Shown piece after piece: positions 1 through 8,791 of a stretch of DNA of 64,000 bases. A program made the translations under genes and the position numbers. The notes beneath the pieces were generated by a model that saw only the letters and a list, made by a program, of their open reading frames with translations, did no database searches and was not told where the DNA came from. The stretch's first letter is position 1, and each line of letters begins with the position of its first letter. The stretch is from Pirellula sp. SH-Sr6A (GTDB lineage Bacteria > Planctomycetota > Planctomycetia > Pirellulales > Pirellulaceae), in NCBI RefSeq assembly GCF_001610875.1, contig NZ_CP011272.1:4073988-4137987 (forward strand). The letters are read 5' to 3'.

Positions 1-3
1 GCA

Positions 4-966
4 TTATTGTCCGAGCACGTAAGCGAAGATGAGTGGTGCGACGATGCACGCGTCGCTGTGGATCATATACTTGGGCGCTTCCACCGTCAGTTTATTCCAA
101 GTGATCTTCTCATTGGGTACCGCTCCCGAGTAACCGCCGTAACTGGTTTCGGCATCGCTGATTTGGCAGAAGTACGCCCAGCGATTGATTTCCTCCTCGA
201 GGTCTTGGATAAGCAAAGGGACGGCGCAAATAGCAAAGTCTCCTGCAATCCCTCCTCCGATTTGAAAAAATCCCACTTTGCGATCCGTCGCTATGCCGCG
301 GTACCATTCGACGAGGTGCTGCATCTGTTCGGTGCCGCTTTTGAGGGCATGATGCGACTTGACCGTGCCATCGATGACGCGAGCCGCGAACATGTTACCG
401 AGGGTGCTGTCTTCGATTCCAGGAGAAAAGACGGGGATCCCCATTTCTTTGGCGGCCATCATCCACGAGTGTTCGATGGGGATCTGGTAATGCTGCTTCA
501 GATCCGGTTCATCGAGAATTTTGAACATGTACTCGTAGGGAAAGTAGCTCTCCCCTTTCTCCGAGGCCTCTTTCCAATACTTGACCAGTCGGCTTTGCAT
601 ATGCTTCATGACCGTCTCGGGGATGCAGGTATCGGTAACCCGATTGTACCCGGACTGTAGCAGAGCCAATTCGTCTTGAGCGGTGAGCGCTCGCCAATTC
701 TCGATGACCTTGTATTCATTGTGAGCAAACAAATTGAAGAGATCTTCTTCAAGGTTTGCCGCTGTGCATGACACTGCGTGGACTTTTCCCGAGCGTATCA
801 TTTCCGCGAGCGAGACCCCTAGTTCTGCGGTGCTCATGGCTCCCGCCAGCGAGACCATCATCGCCCCGCCTTGGTCCATGAACTGTCGGTAGCTCTTCGC
901 GGCAGCCAGTGTCTCTCGTGCGTTGAAGTGCCGGTAGTGTTTTTCCATGAAGGCGGAAATACTCAT
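4..966 (-). CDS. Deoxyhypusine synthase-like protein
   Basis: A 320-aa protein of the deoxyhypusine synthase (DHS) / homospermidine synthase fold, an NAD-dependent family that transfers an aminobutyl group from spermidine. The family's lysine, which forms the covalent imine intermediate (Lys329 in human DHS, context WGK), is kept here as TWNK at about residue 292, followed by the conserved HSDA..VAPL stretch. The N-terminal glycine-rich SLAGAMSTAELG segment fits the NAD-binding part. The ATG at 966 is preferred because the longer frame begins only with TTG at 996. It lies 35 bp after dnaN on the same strand. Bacteria lack eIF5A, so true hypusine formation is unlikely; a polyamine-forming role such as homospermidine synthesis, or an unknown protein substrate, is inference. 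Family assignment is firm, substrate is not. Confidence 0.88.
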   Translation of the reverse strand: MSISAFMEKHYRHFNARETLAAAKSYRQFMDQGGAMMVSLAGAMSTAELGVSLAEMIRSGKVHAVSCTAANLEEDLFNLFAHNEYKVIENWRALTAQDELALLQSGYNRVTDTCIPETVMKHMQSRLVKYWKEASEKGESYFPYEYMFKILDEPDLKQHYQIPIEHSWMMAAKEMGIPVFSPGIEDSTLGNMFAARVIDGTVKSHHALKSGTEQMQHLVEWYRGIATDRKVGFFQIGGGIAGDFAICAVPLLIQDLEEEINRWAYFCQISDAETSYGGYSGAVPNEKITWNKLTVEAPKYMIHSDACIVAPLIFAYVLGQ

Positions 967-1001
967 CGCTCTAGATCCTCGTCTCTCGCAGTCCAAGTGG
1001 T

Positions 1002-2114
1002 TTATTGTCGGGCCATCGGCATAACGACGTAGGTGTATCCGTCGTCGGTCGAAAACAATGCCGGTTCTGCATTGCTGCGAACCTCGAGTGCGAACGCCTT
1101 GTCCGGATCCAGCACTTTGAAGAAATCCATTACGTAGCGGTAATCCATCGTGATATTGATCGATTCGCCATCGTACGAGATCGGAATCTCGATACGGGAT
1201 TGGCCGATATCGGCAGCCCTCGCTGCGACGACCAGTGTGCCATTGCCGAAGGTGAAGTCGACGCCGCGGGATTCGGTGTCGGCCACAATCGAAGCTTGAC
1301 GAATCGCTGTGAAGAACGGGCCCGCCAATCCATCGATTCTGGTGCGGCCCTCACGACTTGGCATGACTTGTTTCCAGTTGGGATAACGCCCCTCCACGAG
1401 TCGCGAGAAGATGGTGCATCGATTGGTTCGGATGAGAATATCGTTGGCGCGAGCTGCGATGCAGACGAGATCGTCTCCATCCGAGATGGATCGTTCCATC
1501 AACTGCAACGTCTTCGTTGGTACGATTGTCGAGTTTCCGCTATTTTTGAAGCCTCCGATCGCGACACCTTTGCCGTGCATGCAGGCTAGTCGGCGGCCAT
1601 CGGTTGCAACCGTCGTGATTTGGTCGTCCTCCATTTCGAAGAGAACGCCTCCGAGTTGATATCGGGTGCTCTCGACATCGGTTGCGAACACCGTTCGTTT
1701 TACTAACTCCTTGAAGAGTCTAGCTGGGACTTCGTAGTACGCGGATTCTTGAAAGGGAGTGACGCTGGGGAACTCATCGGGATTGATCTTGGGCAGATGG
1801 AATTCCGAGTGGTCCCCTCGGATGTCGAGAGAATTTTCCGTAAGTTCGATGGTCAATACTTCATCGCTGCACTCTCGGAGGATGTTGCCAACTCGCTGCA
1901 GGGGTAACAAAGCGACGCCGGGAACCGCAATCTCGACATCGTCCATTTCCAATCGAATGCCCGCTTCGGAGTCGGTAGCCATCAGCACGGCTTTGTCGCC
2001 GCGCGCGTCCAGTTTCACATTGATCAAGATCTCTTTGGGGGATCGAATCGGGGCCACAGCCGCCGCAATCTGGTAGGCGCTTTGGAATTTTTCTCGGTTG
2101 CAAACGATCTTCAT
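1002..2114 (-). CDS. dnaN: DNA polymerase III beta sliding clamp
   Basis: A 370-aa sliding clamp, the usual length for bacterial DnaN, which forms a dimeric ring around DNA and tethers Pol III and other clamp-binding proteins. The N-terminus MKIVCNREKF, the LLPLQRVGNILRE and GDHSEFHLPKINPDEFP stretches of domain 1, the RYQLGGVLFEM and ATDGRRLA segments of domain 2, and the C-terminal YVVMPMARQ are all clamp signatures; the C-terminal M-P-M residues belong to the peptide-binding pocket. It starts at ATG 2114. Here it is not beside dnaA, recF or gyrB but between a GNAT gene and a DHS-like gene, which is unusual compared with the classical dnaA-dnaN layout, though planctomycete chromosomes often scatter these genes. 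Confidence 0.97.
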   Translation of the reverse strand: MKIVCNREKFQSAYQIAAAVAPIRSPKEILINVKLDARGDKAVLMATDSEAGIRLEMDDVEIAVPGVALLPLQRVGNILRECSDEVLTIELTENSLDIRGDHSEFHLPKINPDEFPSVTPFQESAYYEVPARLFKELVKRTVFATDVESTRYQLGGVLFEMEDDQITTVATDGRRLACMHGKGVAIGGFKNSGNSTIVPTKTLQLMERSISDGDDLVCIAARANDILIRTNRCTIFSRLVEGRYPNWKQVMPSREGRTRIDGLAGPFFTAIRQASIVADTESRGVDFTFGNGTLVVAARAADIGQSRIEIPISYDGESINITMDYRYVMDFFKVLDPDKAFALEVRSNAEPALFSTDDGYTYVVMPMARQ

Positions 2115-2225
2115 GGCAATTCCTACCCAAAGAGGGAAATCGAAACGCTAAACCAGCGTTCGGGGGAACGGACGTTGTACCAGAAAACCTGCGTTTTTAA
2201 AGTGCATGTCGGTCCTCAAGGTGGG

Positions 2226-2786
2226 TCAGGAGACCGGCACATTCCCAATTTTGAATACCGTCTCTACTCGCTCAAAACCTATGGATTCGTAGAGTCGAAT
2301 CGCGGCGAAATTGTGAATGGTGACCTCGAGCTGCACTTTGCGGCACCCGACATCGCGAAATCCTATCAAGTTGCGGCGGATGAGCTCACGCCCTACTCCT
2401 AAGCCTCGGTACGAGGGAAGAACGCCGATGTTTTGAATCGCTCCTACATCGGCGCTCACACGCAGCCCCTGAATGGTTCCCAATGCGATGCCAAACCGAT
2501 CTTGCTCGTTCCGTTGCACGGCCAGCCAAGTCGACTCGGGTACGAAATTGTCCCGACGGGCAATGTCCCGCATCAACTGCTTGCACCCCTCGCGATCGCC
2601 CAAGCAGGGGAAGACGTTCACGTCCATCTCGCGGCGAAAGCTTTCCCATTTTGCCAATCCATGATGGGCCACGAGCCGTTCATCCCAACCGAGGTAGTCG
2701 ATCGATGCGCGAGGCCTCTCTTCTGGAATCGGAGACTCTCGAAGATCGAAGTGCATTCGATAACGCTTGAAATAAACAACTGGCAT
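2226..2786 (-). CDS. GNAT family N-acetyltransferase
   Basis: A 186-aa acyl-CoA acetyltransferase of the GNAT fold. The acetyl-CoA pyrophosphate-binding motif A is visible as IQNIGVLPSYRGLGVGRELI (R-G-L-G-V-G) near residues 118-137. It is followed by the typical VQLEVTIHNFAAIRLYESIGF motif B, in which the asparagine and the tyrosine are the usual conserved positions. The N-terminal half is not diagnostic, so the acceptor (small molecule or protein N-terminus) is unknown. ATG start at 2786 lies 39 bp downstream of the ggt stop codon, consistent with co-transcription on the minus strand; 111 bp separate it from dnaN. Confidence 0.88.
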   Translation of the reverse strand: MPVVYFKRYRMHFDLRESPIPEERPRASIDYLGWDERLVAHHGLAKWESFRREMDVNVFPCLGDREGCKQLMRDIARRDNFVPESTWLAVQRNEQDRFGIALGTIQGLRVSADVGAIQNIGVLPSYRGLGVGRELIRRNLIGFRDVGCRKVQLEVTIHNFAAIRLYESIGFERVETVFKIGNVPVS

Positions 2787-2825
2787 CGATCGAGACTGCG
2801 AACACTTTATGCGAAAACGGGAACG

Positions 2826-4598
2826 TTAAGCTGTCGCGACCCGTCCATCGGCTCTGGGGTCGCATGCGGCCCGCCAAGTCGATTTTCCTGACTGCGGCGG
2901 CGCGAGGCGCTCGATCCCTTGCGCGACAGCGATCGATCCCGAGATCTTAACATCGTGACCGAGCTTTTTCAGCTCTTCCAAGACCGAATTCTCGGCGCGT
3001 GCGTCTCTTTGGAATGGTCCTCCTAGACTTCCTTCACAACTCAGTACATCAGGCTGCCACTGATGATGGAGTCGAGAGGCTGCAATCGCATCACCCACTG
3101 TCATTCCTAGATCTAGAACTCGAACCACGTTCTGCAAGGTCGCGTTGATGATACGCGGGCCGCCTGCGGCCCCGCAGGTCAAGCGAGGCTCTCCTTTGGA
3201 ATCGAGCACCATGGTGGGGCTCATGCTCGATAGGGGGCGTTTACCCGGTTCGATCGCGTTAGCGGCCGATCCGATCAGCCCAAACGCGTTGGGAACCCCC
3301 GGGGAGATGCTGAAATCGTCCATCTCGTCATTGAGTACAACGCCCGTTCCTGGAACGATCATCTTGTTCCCCCAGCCGGTGTTCACTGTGGCTGTCATGG
3401 CAACCCAATTTCCCAACGCATCCGCCATGGTCATGTGTGTGGTGTGCTTTTTGCCGTCGTCCGCTTCCTTGCTCTTCGACGGAAGATGACCCGGCACCGC
3501 GGTAGCTCGATCGAGTTGGATCCTCTTGGCTAGTTCATCCGTGTAAGACGTTTCGGTTAAGAACGCAGGGAGCTCGACAAAATCGCTGTCACCTAAGTAG
3601 TACGCTCGATCCGCGAAGGCCAGTTTCATCGCCTCGGCTAGCACGTGATAAAAGGGGAGGCCCCCCTTCTCAGCGCTCCATTCCTTAAGAGGGAAATGAG
3701 AAAGCATCTGCAGCATCTGCTGGATGTGAATTCCGCCAGAGCTTGGTGGAGGGAATCCGACTACGGTGTACCCGCGATAGGAGGTCTTTAGCGGAACTCG
3801 GTCCACCGCGCGATAGTTCGCGAAGTCTTTCTCGGTCAGTGCACCCCCTTGTTCTTTCAAATGCGAGGCGCATCGCGACGCAAACTCGCCATGATAGAAG
3901 TAGTCCACGCCCTTTTTCGCGATCTGCTGCAATGTGTTGGCCAAGTCGGCTTGCACCCAGGTTTCCCCTACGGCGTACAAGCTGCCGTCGGTTTTGAAGA
4001 GCGCTTCTCGTGAAGCCGCAAATCGCTTCAGAACCGATTCCTCGTTTTTGATCGACGCATGGGTCGATCTGGACATGGGATGCCCGTCGCGAGCAGCTCG
4101 AATGGCGGGCTCGAATAGATCCCCCCAAGGGAGTTTGCCGAATCGACGGTGGGCTGAGTGGAGTGCGGCGATCATTCCGGGAACGCCGCATGCGAGCGCT
4201 CCGTCTTGGCTCAGCTTCACATCAGCCACTCCGTTGCGAAGAAACATGTCGCGGTTTGCGGAGGCTGGTGCCTTCTCACGGCCGTCGATGGCGTGGAGCG
4301 AGCCATCCGCCAGCCTGATCATCATCAAGCATCCGCCGCCGATTCCCGAGTTATGACCATCTACCACCGACAGGCATACAGCTGCGGCAACCGCTGCATC
4401 GATCGCGTTTCCACCCCGTCGCATCATTTCGGCCGATGCCAAGGATGCGATTGGGTGAACGGTCGCTGCCACATTGGAGCCTTGATCGACGCGCTGCAAA
4501 GCACTTGATGGAGCAGTCTTGTCTTGGGCCAAAGACCATGCTGGTGCGAGAGCCGCTACCGCCGCCGTGTTTCCCAGAAAGTATCGTCTTGAAATCAT
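2826..4598 (-). CDS. ggt: Gamma-glutamyltransferase, Tat-exported
   Basis: A 590-aa gamma-glutamyltranspeptidase, which cleaves glutathione and other gamma-glutamyl compounds and self-processes into two subunits. The autocatalytic threonine is visible in KHTTHMT at residue 386, matching the QTTHYS site of E. coli Ggt. The downstream GVVLNDEMDDFS, PLSSMSPTMV and GAAGGPRI blocks are family signatures, and the large-subunit region carries HNSGIGGG. The N-terminus MISRRYFLG followed by an Ala-rich hydrophobic stretch ending SLAQ is a plausible twin-arginine signal, so the enzyme should act outside the cytoplasmic membrane. ATG at 4598 lies 21 bp after the pectate lyase gene. Likely role: amino-acid salvage from peptides or glutathione. 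Confidence 0.95.
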   Translation of the reverse strand: MISRRYFLGNTAAVAALAPAWSLAQDKTAPSSALQRVDQGSNVAATVHPIASLASAEMMRRGGNAIDAAVAAAVCLSVVDGHNSGIGGGCLMMIRLADGSLHAIDGREKAPASANRDMFLRNGVADVKLSQDGALACGVPGMIAALHSAHRRFGKLPWGDLFEPAIRAARDGHPMSRSTHASIKNEESVLKRFAASREALFKTDGSLYAVGETWVQADLANTLQQIAKKGVDYFYHGEFASRCASHLKEQGGALTEKDFANYRAVDRVPLKTSYRGYTVVGFPPPSSGGIHIQQMLQMLSHFPLKEWSAEKGGLPFYHVLAEAMKLAFADRAYYLGDSDFVELPAFLTETSYTDELAKRIQLDRATAVPGHLPSKSKEADDGKKHTTHMTMADALGNWVAMTATVNTGWGNKMIVPGTGVVLNDEMDDFSISPGVPNAFGLIGSAANAIEPGKRPLSSMSPTMVLDSKGEPRLTCGAAGGPRIINATLQNVVRVLDLGMTVGDAIAASRLHHQWQPDVLSCEGSLGGPFQRDARAENSVLEELKKLGHDVKISGSIAVAQGIERLAPPQSGKSTWRAACDPRADGRVATA

Positions 4599-4619
4599 CT
4601 GATAGTCCTGTCTTGCGTG

Positions 4620-6170
4620 TTATTTCGAATGCGCTGCGGCGCCGCTGAGGATACGAAGATTGCGGAGGAAGGTTTCGGATCGGATGACGCGTCCATCATG
4701 GTCGGTTGCTTTGACGTATCGTAGCTTTCCGTTTTCCATCCAAGCTCCCTCGGTGTTCATGCTATCGATCACACGCCGCACTTCTTCCTGCGATGGCTTG
4801 GGGTAGCGGTCCTTCCATTGGCGAGGCTTTGCGTCGGGCCGCTCGCGGGGAATCGCATCGGGGGGTTGGTCCGCATCCTCTCGCTCTTTCCAATTTTCGA
4901 TCCGTCTCCCTATGGCTACCAACCGGCTTGGAACGCGAAAGGCGTAATGCGTGGGAACATTGGACGGGTCGTAGGTCAGTTGGTAATCCCGTGTGAAATA
5001 GAGAGGCTTGTTTGTCTGAAGCTCGTAGAAGCGGGCCAGTTGTTTGCCATCCTCCAATCCGCTGAGATAAGCATGAGCCTTCTCGGCAGCGTGGAGGTAT
5101 TTGCGATCGTCGGTTCGATCCAGCACATCGAGCAAATGCTCGATGGCTTGCTGGGATTCACCGCCACTGATGGCGGGAGGCTCAAATTTGCGAGCCCATA
5201 CCGGTTCCATGTCCCAGTTGTATTGTTGAGCCCAAGCGGGCTGTGGTTCCGGCATCTGGGCTAGCAATAAAAAATCCGCTCCGCGCAGCGCTGCCTCTCG
5301 AATTTCGACCCGGCCTGTCAAATCATAGACCATCCACAGCGTGTCCAAAACTCGAACCAGCGCGTTGTCGTTCAGCGTGTAATAAACCCAATAATCCCCT
5401 CCCGGATGTTGACGAGGCCAATCACTCGGGAATCTGGCAGGAACAATCGGATGCACCTTGGTCGTGTCAAGTTTCTCAAAACCTTGAGCCCAAGCCCCAT
5501 TGGGGAATTGGTTGGCCAACAATCCTTGCAGTGCCGATTCCAGCATTGCGTGGACTTGAGAGTCCTCTCCCTTCAGCGTGTGATCCATCAAAGCGAGGAA
5601 ACGAATGACCGATTGAGTTTGATCATCGTCGAGGCTGGACCAGTTCTTTGCCTTCTTTCGGATGGGACCCTCAGTACGATACGCAAACTTGGCTCGATCT
5701 TCTTTGCCGAGCAAGATATTGTTTTGCCAGCCTCCGCTATGCAGTTGTCCTTTTTGTAAACACTCGGCGACCTCCTTGGCAGCATCCAGAAGTTCCGGTT
5801 CGTTGGTAGCGCGAAAGGCTTCGAGATACGCCATTCCGACGGCAGGAGTTCCCGGAGGTTGGACCCAAACGATGTCGTTACGAGCATCTCCTTCTCCCTC
5901 TCGATAACGTCCGTCTGCGCTAACTTGGTAGACGTAACCCCCTTGGACCGCGACTTGGGTACGGAAGTAGCGCACCGATTTTTGGATCGCTTCGAGGATC
6001 TCCGTGCGGGGTACTTCGGACCCACTCTCTTGTGCCATGCCGATCGACCCGGCGAAAAACATGATCAAAACAATAGCGGGAGAAAGCGTTCGAAGCGTCC
6101 GCGGCCAGGACCCGGGACGGTTTGTCGCGGAACTCGCTGTTGCCTCGGTGCAAGGTGTGGTTTTGTCCAC
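4620..6170 (-). CDS. Pectate lyase, polysaccharide lyase family 10-like
   Basis: A 516-aa exported protein resembling PL10 pectic acid lyases, alpha/alpha-toroid enzymes that cut polygalacturonate by beta-elimination. Visible family features are the QFPNGAWAQGF segment, the YYTLNDNALVRVLDTL helix region and the FYELQTNKPLYFTRDY motif with the nearby YDPSN. A hydrophobic stretch at residues about 30-46, ending GMAQ, looks like a signal peptide after an extended N-region. The start used is GTG at 6170, because the signal region lies upstream of any convincing ATG. It begins 2 bp after the uvrC stop, so translation is probably linked. Degradation of algal or plant polyuronides suits a planctomycete lifestyle; substrate is inferred. 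Confidence 0.85.
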   Translation of the reverse strand: MDKTTPCTEATASSATNRPGSWPRTLRTLSPAIVLIMFFAGSIGMAQESGSEVPRTEILEAIQKSVRYFRTQVAVQGGYVYQVSADGRYREGEGDARNDIVWVQPPGTPAVGMAYLEAFRATNEPELLDAAKEVAECLQKGQLHSGGWQNNILLGKEDRAKFAYRTEGPIRKKAKNWSSLDDDQTQSVIRFLALMDHTLKGEDSQVHAMLESALQGLLANQFPNGAWAQGFEKLDTTKVHPIVPARFPSDWPRQHPGGDYWVYYTLNDNALVRVLDTLWMVYDLTGRVEIREAALRGADFLLLAQMPEPQPAWAQQYNWDMEPVWARKFEPPAISGGESQQAIEHLLDVLDRTDDRKYLHAAEKAHAYLSGLEDGKQLARFYELQTNKPLYFTRDYQLTYDPSNVPTHYAFRVPSRLVAIGRRIENWKEREDADQPPDAIPRERPDAKPRQWKDRYPKPSQEEVRRVIDSMNTEGAWMENGKLRYVKATDHDGRVIRSETFLRNLRILSGAAAHSK

Positions 6171-6172
6171 GG

Positions 6173-7645
6173 CTAAGATCCTTTGGGGCCAGGGCGAAAC
6201 GTTTGTTCAAAGGTGCTTTTCTGGCGCAGGATATGGTGGTAATGCTGCGCGAATCGGTGGGCTTCATCGCGGACATATTGTAACAGTCGGAGAGCGAAGG
6301 ATTCTCGGCCCAATCGAATGGGTTCGCTGTCTCCCGGACGATAGATCTCTTCGTCCCGTTTCGCCAGCGAAATCATGGTGGGAGGCTCGATGTCTTGGTC
6401 CCGAAAGGCGGCGAGGGCGGCGTTCAGTTGTCCTTTTCCACCATCGATCATCAACAGGTCGGGAAATGTGTCTTGCTCATCGCTCATGCGACGGAATCGC
6501 CGGGAGACGACTTCATGGATACTGCGGAAGTCGTCGATTCCTTTGACATCTTTAATCTTGTAGCGACGGTAACCGGGTTTGAATGGGAGGCCATCCAGAA
6601 ATTGAACGAGTGAGGCGACCGTATCATCTCCGCCTAGGTGGGCGATATCGACACCTTCGATCACGCGGGGCTCGCGATCCATTTGCAAGACCCGTTGCAA
6701 CGCACGCATACCTTTCTTGGGATCGACATAAAATACTTCGGGTTGCGCGTGGACATCGATATCGCCCCGGTCCCCCAAGTTCTCCAGCAGGCGGATTTCG
6801 TCCCGCAAACGCGCCGCCTTTTCAAACTCGAGGGCTTTGGATGCATCCTGCATCTCCGTTCGCATTTGTTTGAGTAGCTTTTCGCTTCCCCCTTCGAGAA
6901 AGGTTTGGAGCCGGCGGATGTCTCGTTTGTAATCGGCCTTGGAGATACGTCGATTGCAAGGTGCCGTGCATTGGTGGATGGAAGCGAGCAAGCAGGGACG
7001 AAACCAATCCCAACGAGGATCCCCTTCGTCGATATCGAGCGAACAGGTGCGAAATTTGAAGATCCGTTGCATCACCTGCAATGCACCACGCAGCTGCCCC
7101 GCACTCGTGAAGGGTCCGTAGAGCTTCGCCCCTCGGTCCTTGGGGGTACGGGTTACTTCGACGCGAGGGAAATCTTCATGGGTCGTGATCATGAGATAAG
7201 GAAATGTCTTGTCGTCCTTCAGATCTTTGTTGTGTCGAGGTTGGATATCCTTGACCAATCGATTTTCAGTCAGCAATGCATCGACTTCGCTAGCGCAGAG
7301 CATGAAGTCGATATCAGCAATCTCGTGAATCCATTCGGCGGTACGGATTTCCTCGGCTGCCGCAGCGTGGAAATAGCTGCTAGCTCGGGAACGAAGATTC
7401 TTGGCCTTTCCAATGTAGATAACGACCCCGGAGGTGTCCTTCATCAGATAGACGCCTGGGGACTGTGGAAACTCGCGAGCTTTCTCGGCCGATCTGCGAA
7501 ATCCAAGGTTGTTGCGGAGCAAGTCATCGACGCGCCGTCTTAATTCAGGCGTGTCCTCGGCTAGGTGCTCGTCTCGTTCAGGAGTGTTCGCATCCCATTC
7601 GATTTCGAGTTCTTCCAACTCGTTAGTCGGTTCTCGTTCATCCAT
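6173..7645 (-). CDS. uvrC: Excinuclease ABC subunit C, short form lacking HhH
   Basis: UvrC makes the dual incisions of nucleotide excision repair after UvrA/UvrB damage loading. The GIY-YIG nuclease domain (SPGVYLMKD..VIYIGKAKNLRSR), the iron-sulfur cysteine cluster (CLLASIHQCTAPC, spacing C-x7-C-x3-C with an earlier Cys), the UVR UvrB-binding segment (ALEFEKAARLRDEI) and the RNase H-like second nuclease (EGVDIAHLGG, LLMIDGGKGQL, RDEAHRFA) are all present. The protein stops just after the RNase H-like domain, so the C-terminal tandem helix-hairpin-helix of E. coli UvrC (610 aa) is missing; this form is 490 aa. ATG 7645 is chosen because it overlaps the ftr stop by 8 bp. A longer frame reaching 7780 would run inside ftr. 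Confidence 0.93.
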   Translation of the reverse strand: MDEREPTNELEELEIEWDANTPERDEHLAEDTPELRRRVDDLLRNNLGFRRSAEKAREFPQSPGVYLMKDTSGVVIYIGKAKNLRSRASSYFHAAAAEEIRTAEWIHEIADIDFMLCASEVDALLTENRLVKDIQPRHNKDLKDDKTFPYLMITTHEDFPRVEVTRTPKDRGAKLYGPFTSAGQLRGALQVMQRIFKFRTCSLDIDEGDPRWDWFRPCLLASIHQCTAPCNRRISKADYKRDIRRLQTFLEGGSEKLLKQMRTEMQDASKALEFEKAARLRDEIRLLENLGDRGDIDVHAQPEVFYVDPKKGMRALQRVLQMDREPRVIEGVDIAHLGGDDTVASLVQFLDGLPFKPGYRRYKIKDVKGIDDFRSIHEVVSRRFRRMSDEQDTFPDLLMIDGGKGQLNAALAAFRDQDIEPPTMISLAKRDEEIYRPGDSEPIRLGRESFALRLLQYVRDEAHRFAQHYHHILRQKSTFEQTFRPGPKGS

Positions 7646-8537
7646 GGAGGATTTGGTGCAAGTAAAAATGGTGTTTGCCGAGTTTTCCGCCGTAATTCCC
7701 ACCGGTGATTTTCTGAACACCGCACTGCACCCCGGCTTGGCATGCAGCGAGGATGCCCACTCGCATCGCTTCGGCGACACCCGCGGGAGAAAGGCCGTCG
7801 ATCACCAATTCCAATGCGGCGCTGGCTTCGTTCGGGATGAGGGAATCGGTCAATTCTCGAAGGGTCGGACAGAACGCATCGTTGGTGGAGGCACCGAGCA
7901 TTTTGTATTTCGAGCCCACTTTTGATCCGCTTCGCGCGACCCCTCCCGGAAACGGGGTGATGCAATCCGGTATTTGCTTGATGGCTTGAACGGCTGCATC
8001 GCAGGCGCGGAGGGCTCCGTGAATGGTTTCGGCCAGCACCAGAAAGTTTCCGCCTCCGACGGCGCTTTGTCGGGCAATGGTGTCTTGGCAAACGAATTCA
8101 CCATCCATCACTGGGATTCGCCAATAGCGTTCGTTTCCGATCCGTTTCGAAATCTGGAATCCATCTCCAAAGTATCGTAGTTTGGATCCCATGGCGATCC
8201 GCTTCTCGCCTTGCATGGTTCCGAACACAGATGTGCTCGGGCAAGTCAGTACACATTGGCCCACACGTCGGACAACTTGTTTTTCCAGTTCGCTTCCGGA
8301 GATGCTGAACAGGAGGACCGAGACACCTGGCCTACCGTCTGGGGTCTCCGATTCCGAGACTTCTCCTTCGATCCCGGCCTCCACTCCGCAGCCGATGACG
8401 CTGGTAGCGAACCCCGTCATAGCTTCCGCGGCTCGCAGGGCCCACGCCAATTCGGCAGCGGTGATGACGATCCGTGTCGCTGTCATGTCAAAAGCCTCGG
8501 CGAACGTATTTTCGATCTCGATTCCGTGAATCTTCAT
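7638..8537 (-). CDS. ftr: Formylmethanofuran:tetrahydromethanopterin formyltransferase
   Basis: A 299-aa Ftr/FhcD, which moves the formyl group between methanofuran and tetrahydromethanopterin in the archaeal-type C1 pathway found in methylotrophs and planctomycetes. The N-terminus EAFDMTATRIVITA, then MTGFATSVIGCGVEAGIEG, and the C-terminal ITGGNYGGKLGKHHFYLHQ are diagnostic. ATG 8537 starts the conserved MKIHGIEIENTFAEAF sequence; the frame extends upstream to 8615 without support. It overlaps uvrC by 8 bp. No other Fhc/Mch/Mtd gene of the pathway is in this window, so ftr is separated from its partners here. Likely role: formaldehyde/formate oxidation or detoxification in the cytoplasm. 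Confidence 0.96.
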   Translation of the reverse strand: MKIHGIEIENTFAEAFDMTATRIVITAAELAWALRAAEAMTGFATSVIGCGVEAGIEGEVSESETPDGRPGVSVLLFSISGSELEKQVVRRVGQCVLTCPSTSVFGTMQGEKRIAMGSKLRYFGDGFQISKRIGNERYWRIPVMDGEFVCQDTIARQSAVGGGNFLVLAETIHGALRACDAAVQAIKQIPDCITPFPGGVARSGSKVGSKYKMLGASTNDAFCPTLRELTDSLIPNEASAALELVIDGLSPAGVAEAMRVGILAACQAGVQCGVQKITGGNYGGKLGKHHFYLHQILHG

Positions 8538-8791
8538 TCCTGACGATAAAACCTGCGGGGGATGAATCTTGTGTGGAGAAGGGCAGGAAGTGCAGACCAC
8601 TATTCTACGTACCATGGTCGATCGAACAGAAGCCTAAAGAGCGAGACTCTCTATTTATTGCTTCGGTTACTGGCGAACCCAGGTCGTTTTGAGGCATAAT
8701 AGCGTCGCCCGATGGGCATGGATTTGGGTAGGCTCTGTCAGCTTCCCCGTTCTCGCACGCTGAAAACGCCATCACTGGACTCGCCACTATC
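8538..8791. other. Divergent intergenic region, ftr / VWA protein
   Basis: This 254-bp gap separates the minus-strand run beginning with ftr from the plus-strand VWA-moxR pair, so it should hold promoters for both directions. I see no clear -35/-10 pair, operator palindrome or RNA gene in it. Confidence 0.4.

Noticed and set aside
7646-7780. Longer N-terminus for UvrC
   Set aside because: It would lie wholly inside ftr and has no similarity to UvrC; ATG 7645 leads directly into the normal region.
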